DNA of 64,000 nt from contig NZ_JBKBEX010000011.1 in assembly GCF_047303325.1 (NCBI RefSeq), forward strand, positions 62,001 to 126,000. The letters run 5' to 3'. Shown here piece by piece: positions 62,290-64,000 of this stretch (within the stretch, counting starts at the first letter, position 1; every line of letters starts with the position of its first letter). The DNA is from Polaromonas sp047303325. GTDB lineage: Bacteria > Pseudomonadota > Gammaproteobacteria > Burkholderiales > Burkholderiaceae_C. The notes under the pieces are model-generated. The model saw only the letters and a list, made by a program, of their open reading frames with translations, ran no database searches and had not been told where the DNA came from. Both the position numbers and the translations under genes were made by a program.

Positions 62290-62763
62290 TCAGGCCTTGT
62301 CGTAGGCCTCTTTGAGGTCCTTGATATTGATCTTGCGCATCTTGAGCATGGCGCTCATGGCGGCGCCGGCCTTGGCCGGGTTTTTGTCGCCCAGCATCTC
62401 GCCGAGGGCGGTCGGGATGATCTGCCAGGACAGGCCGAACTTGTCCTGCACCCAGCCGCACTGGTTGGGCACGCCGCCGGCCGAGAGCTTGTCCCAGAGC
62501 TCGTCCACTTCCGCCTGCGTCTTGCAGTCCACGAACAGCGAAATCGCCGGCGTGAAGCTGAAATGCGGGCCGCCGTTGAGCGCCATGAACTGCTGGCCCT
62601 CGAGTTCGAAGCTGCCGGTCATGACCGAGCCTTCCGGCCCCGGGCCTTCCTTGCCGTAGCGCCTGAGCATGGTGATCTTCGAGTTCTTGAAGATGGAGAC
62701 ATAGAAGTTCATGGCCTCCTCGGCCTGGTCGTTGAACCACAGGAAGGGGGTGATTTTCTGCAT
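62290..62763 (-). CDS. VOC family protein, second paralogue
   Basis: A 157-residue protein of the same superfamily (MQKITPFLWFNDQAEEAMNF start; FALELEG-like SFELEGQQFMALNGGP; VDELWDKLSAGG; CGWVQDKFGLSWQIIP). This is the PhnB-like form with a C-terminal extension (AAMSAMLKMRKINIKDLKEAYD). Start at 62763; the open frame upstream runs into the divergent TetR promoter. First gene of the leftward run, probably the direct target of the TetR regulator across the 148-bp gap. Confidence 0.87.
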   Translation of the reverse strand: MQKITPFLWFNDQAEEAMNFYVSIFKNSKITMLRRYGKEGPGPEGSVMTGSFELEGQQFMALNGGPHFSFTPAISLFVDCKTQAEVDELWDKLSAGGVPNQCGWVQDKFGLSWQIIPTALGEMLGDKNPAKAGAAMSAMLKMRKINIKDLKEAYDKA

Positions 62764-62844
62764 GCTCGTCCTTCTTGAAAGAGTGTTTGCCGGAGGGGAA
62801 ATCCCAGGATCCGGGGCCTTGTGCGGCGGCCGGATCGGCAGTAT

Positions 62845-62863
62845 TGTGTACACCGTCCACAAA
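62845..62863. promoter_or_regulatory. candidate TetR operator between VOC gene and tetR
   Basis: TTGTGTACACCGTCCACAA is a 19-bp imperfect palindrome (arms TTGTG and CACAA), with GTCCACA repeated once more at 62888-62894, closer to the tetR start. Both are in the AT-rich part of the divergent region. Confidence 0.5.
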
Positions 62864-62911
62864 AGAATAGCAAAGATAATGAACGCTGTCCACATAAATA
62901 AGTAACAAGCC

Positions 62912-63580
62912 ATGTCGAGCGTGCCCCTGATACCGCCACCCCGCAGCACCTACCGCCACGGGGACTTGCGGCGCGCCCTGCTGGACGCCGCTGTGGAGCT
63001 GGCCCGCGCGGGCGGGCCCGAGGCCGTGGTGCTGCGCGAAGCCACGCGCCGCGCGGGTGTCGCACCCAATGCGGCCTATCGCCATTTCGAAAGCCGCCAG
63101 GTCCTGCTCTATGCGGTGCGCTCCGTCGCGCTGGCGGCGGTGGCCCGCGCCATGGAGGCCGAGCTGGCCGCCCTGCCGCCGGATCTATCGCCCGCCGAAT
63201 TCGCCCGCGCCAACCTGCGCGCGGTCGGCACCGGTTATCTGCGTTTTGCGCAGGCCGAAAGCGGGCTGTTCCGCACGGCTTTCGGCCCCTCGGATGATTT
63301 GAAGGAAAGAGCCCAGGGCGCGCCCGCGGACAGCGAGCGCAAAGGCCAAAGCGGGCTGGACCCCTTTGAGTTGCTGGGAGCCGCGATCGACAAACTGGTG
63401 GGTGCCGGCCTGTTGCCGCCCGAGCGCCGACCAGGCGCGGAGTTCCTCGCCTGGTCGGCGGTGCACGGCTTGGCCATGCTGGTCGTGGACGGCCCGCTGG
63501 GCCCGCTCATAGGCCCGCAGATGCAGCAGATCGGCCAGCGCGTGATCGATATGGTGGAAAAAGGCCTTTGCGAGCAGTAG
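62912..63580 (+). CDS. TetR/AcrR family transcriptional regulator
   Basis: A 222-residue regulator. The helix-turn-helix is at about 15-60: HGDLRRALLDAAVELARAG, then REATRRAGVAPNAAYRHFESR; the order and the YRHF signature are typical. The rest is a helical ligand domain (WHG-like end: SAVHGLAMLVVDGPLGPL), as in regulators of detoxification genes. Divergent from the VOC-VOC-GST run, which it likely represses, together with itself, through the palindrome at 62845. No good ribosome site; the ATG is preceded by AAGCC only. Confidence 0.92.
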   Translation: MSSVPLIPPPRSTYRHGDLRRALLDAAVELARAGGPEAVVLREATRRAGVAPNAAYRHFESRQVLLYAVRSVALAAVARAMEAELAALPPDLSPAEFARANLRAVGTGYLRFAQAESGLFRTAFGPSDDLKERAQGAPADSERKGQSGLDPFELLGAAIDKLVGAGLLPPERRPGAEFLAWSAVHGLAMLVVDGPLGPLIGPQMQQIGQRVIDMVEKGLCEQ

Positions 63581-63603
63581 GCCCGTCAGCCTGACCTGGC
63601 TGC

Positions 63604-64000
63604 TCAAAAGTTGTGCTGAATGCCCACCCCGTAAACCCGGATCACGTCGTTGGCGACGCGGTTGTTCGGGTCCTGGCGGTCATAAAAGGCGTAGAGCGAT
63701 GTGCGATTGCTCATCTTGTAGGAGTAGCCTGCCTGGAAGCGCTTGAGCTTGGCGGCCGGATCGCTCTGCACGTCCTTGCGTATGTAGTTGGCCATGACCT
63801 TGCTGGTGGGCGTGAGGTCCCAGGACGCGCCAATCATCTGCGCATCGACCTTGCTGCGCGACAGCGGGCCGCCCACGAAGTTGTCGCGGTTGTAAACCGC
63901 CCAGGCCCGCACTTCGCCGAAGTCATAGGAGCCGACCAGCATCCACTTGTTCTTGAAGTCGTTGAGCAGGGCGCCGCCGCGCTTGCTGTCGGTGCCGTAG
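63604..64000 (-). CDS. Gram-negative trimeric porin, C-terminal part (truncated by window edge)
   Basis: The frame is open to the right edge and encodes the last 131 residues of a general porin of the betaproteobacterial Omp/Gram_neg_porin family. Alternating strands are visible (KWMLVGSYDFGEV, SKVMANYIRKDVQ, FQAGYSYKMSNRTSLYAFYDR) and the protein ends VYGVGIQHNF, the terminal Phe being the Bam recognition signal. The N-terminus and signal peptide are outside the window. It lies 24 bp from the end of the convergent tetR gene. Confidence 0.9.
   Translation of the reverse strand, partial: YGTDSKRGGALLNDFKNKWMLVGSYDFGEVRAWAVYNRDNFVGGPLSRSKVDAQMIGASWDLTPTSKVMANYIRKDVQSDPAAKLKRFQAGYSYKMSNRTSLYAFYDRQDPNNRVANDVIRVYGVGIQHNF

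Overview
The window looks like chromosomal DNA of a GC-rich betaproteobacterium of the Burkholderiales, most likely a Comamonadaceae member near Polaromonas, Variovorax or Rhodoferax. The signs are the protein sequences, a Liv-type aromatic uptake and catabolic locus, a trimeric porin fragment at the right edge, and dispersed GC-rich intergenic repeats. This assignment is an inference; no rRNA or other marker is present. I see no tRNA, rRNA, CRISPR array or complete insertion sequence.

Layout. 1-4.4 kb: a truncated monoacylglycerol-lipase-like hydrolase, a YidB-like protein, and a leftward amgK-rsmE-MFS operon. 4.5-9.3 kb: the envelope and ribosome biogenesis group lptD-surA-rsmA. 9.3-12.9 kb: a secreted RNase Sa-type ribonuclease with a barstar inhibitor, then the malic enzyme maeB. 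13.1-22.2 kb: an aromatic O-demethylation locus with a branched-chain-type ABC transporter (livFGMHK-like), reductase vanB, a GntR regulator, Rieske oxygenase vanA, and a divergent MetE-like methyltransferase. Two palindromes lie between vanA and the metE-like gene. 22.7-35.4 kb: a two-partner secretion pair, TpsB and a 3,578-residue TpsA, with a 167-bp palindromic MITE-like element between them. 35.5-41.7 kb: a five-gene membrane cluster of SPFH-SHOCT protein, DUF4178 zinc-ribbon membrane protein, DUF350, membrane-embedded aminopropyltransferase and Tat-exported FAD oxidoreductase. A speD-type AdoMet decarboxylase at 45.3 kb can supply its aminopropyl donor. This is the best candidate for a poorly described system.

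41.8-49 kb: a lipoprotein, pepP, murU (functional partner of amgK in MurNAc recycling), an RlaP-like nucleotidyltransferase, speD, and the carbon metabolism pair tkt-gap. 49-56.9 kb: a class III adenylate cyclase, a LysR regulator divergent from a catabolic operon (isochorismatase-like, ABM monooxygenase-like, YtcJ-type amidohydrolase, DoxX), an NTF2-like protein, and an uncharacterised lipoprotein pair. 57-64 kb: a pirin, a YadGH-type ABC exporter, a collagen-like lipoprotein, a GST, a broken YCII gene, two VOC proteins with a divergent TetR regulator, and the C-terminal part of a porin.

Functional links: AmgK and MurU act in sequence in one peptidoglycan recycling route and both genes are here. 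SpeD feeds the aminopropyltransferase. LptD and SurA belong to outer-membrane assembly, on which TpsB and the porin depend. Protein names come from motifs and family memory; no database search was run.
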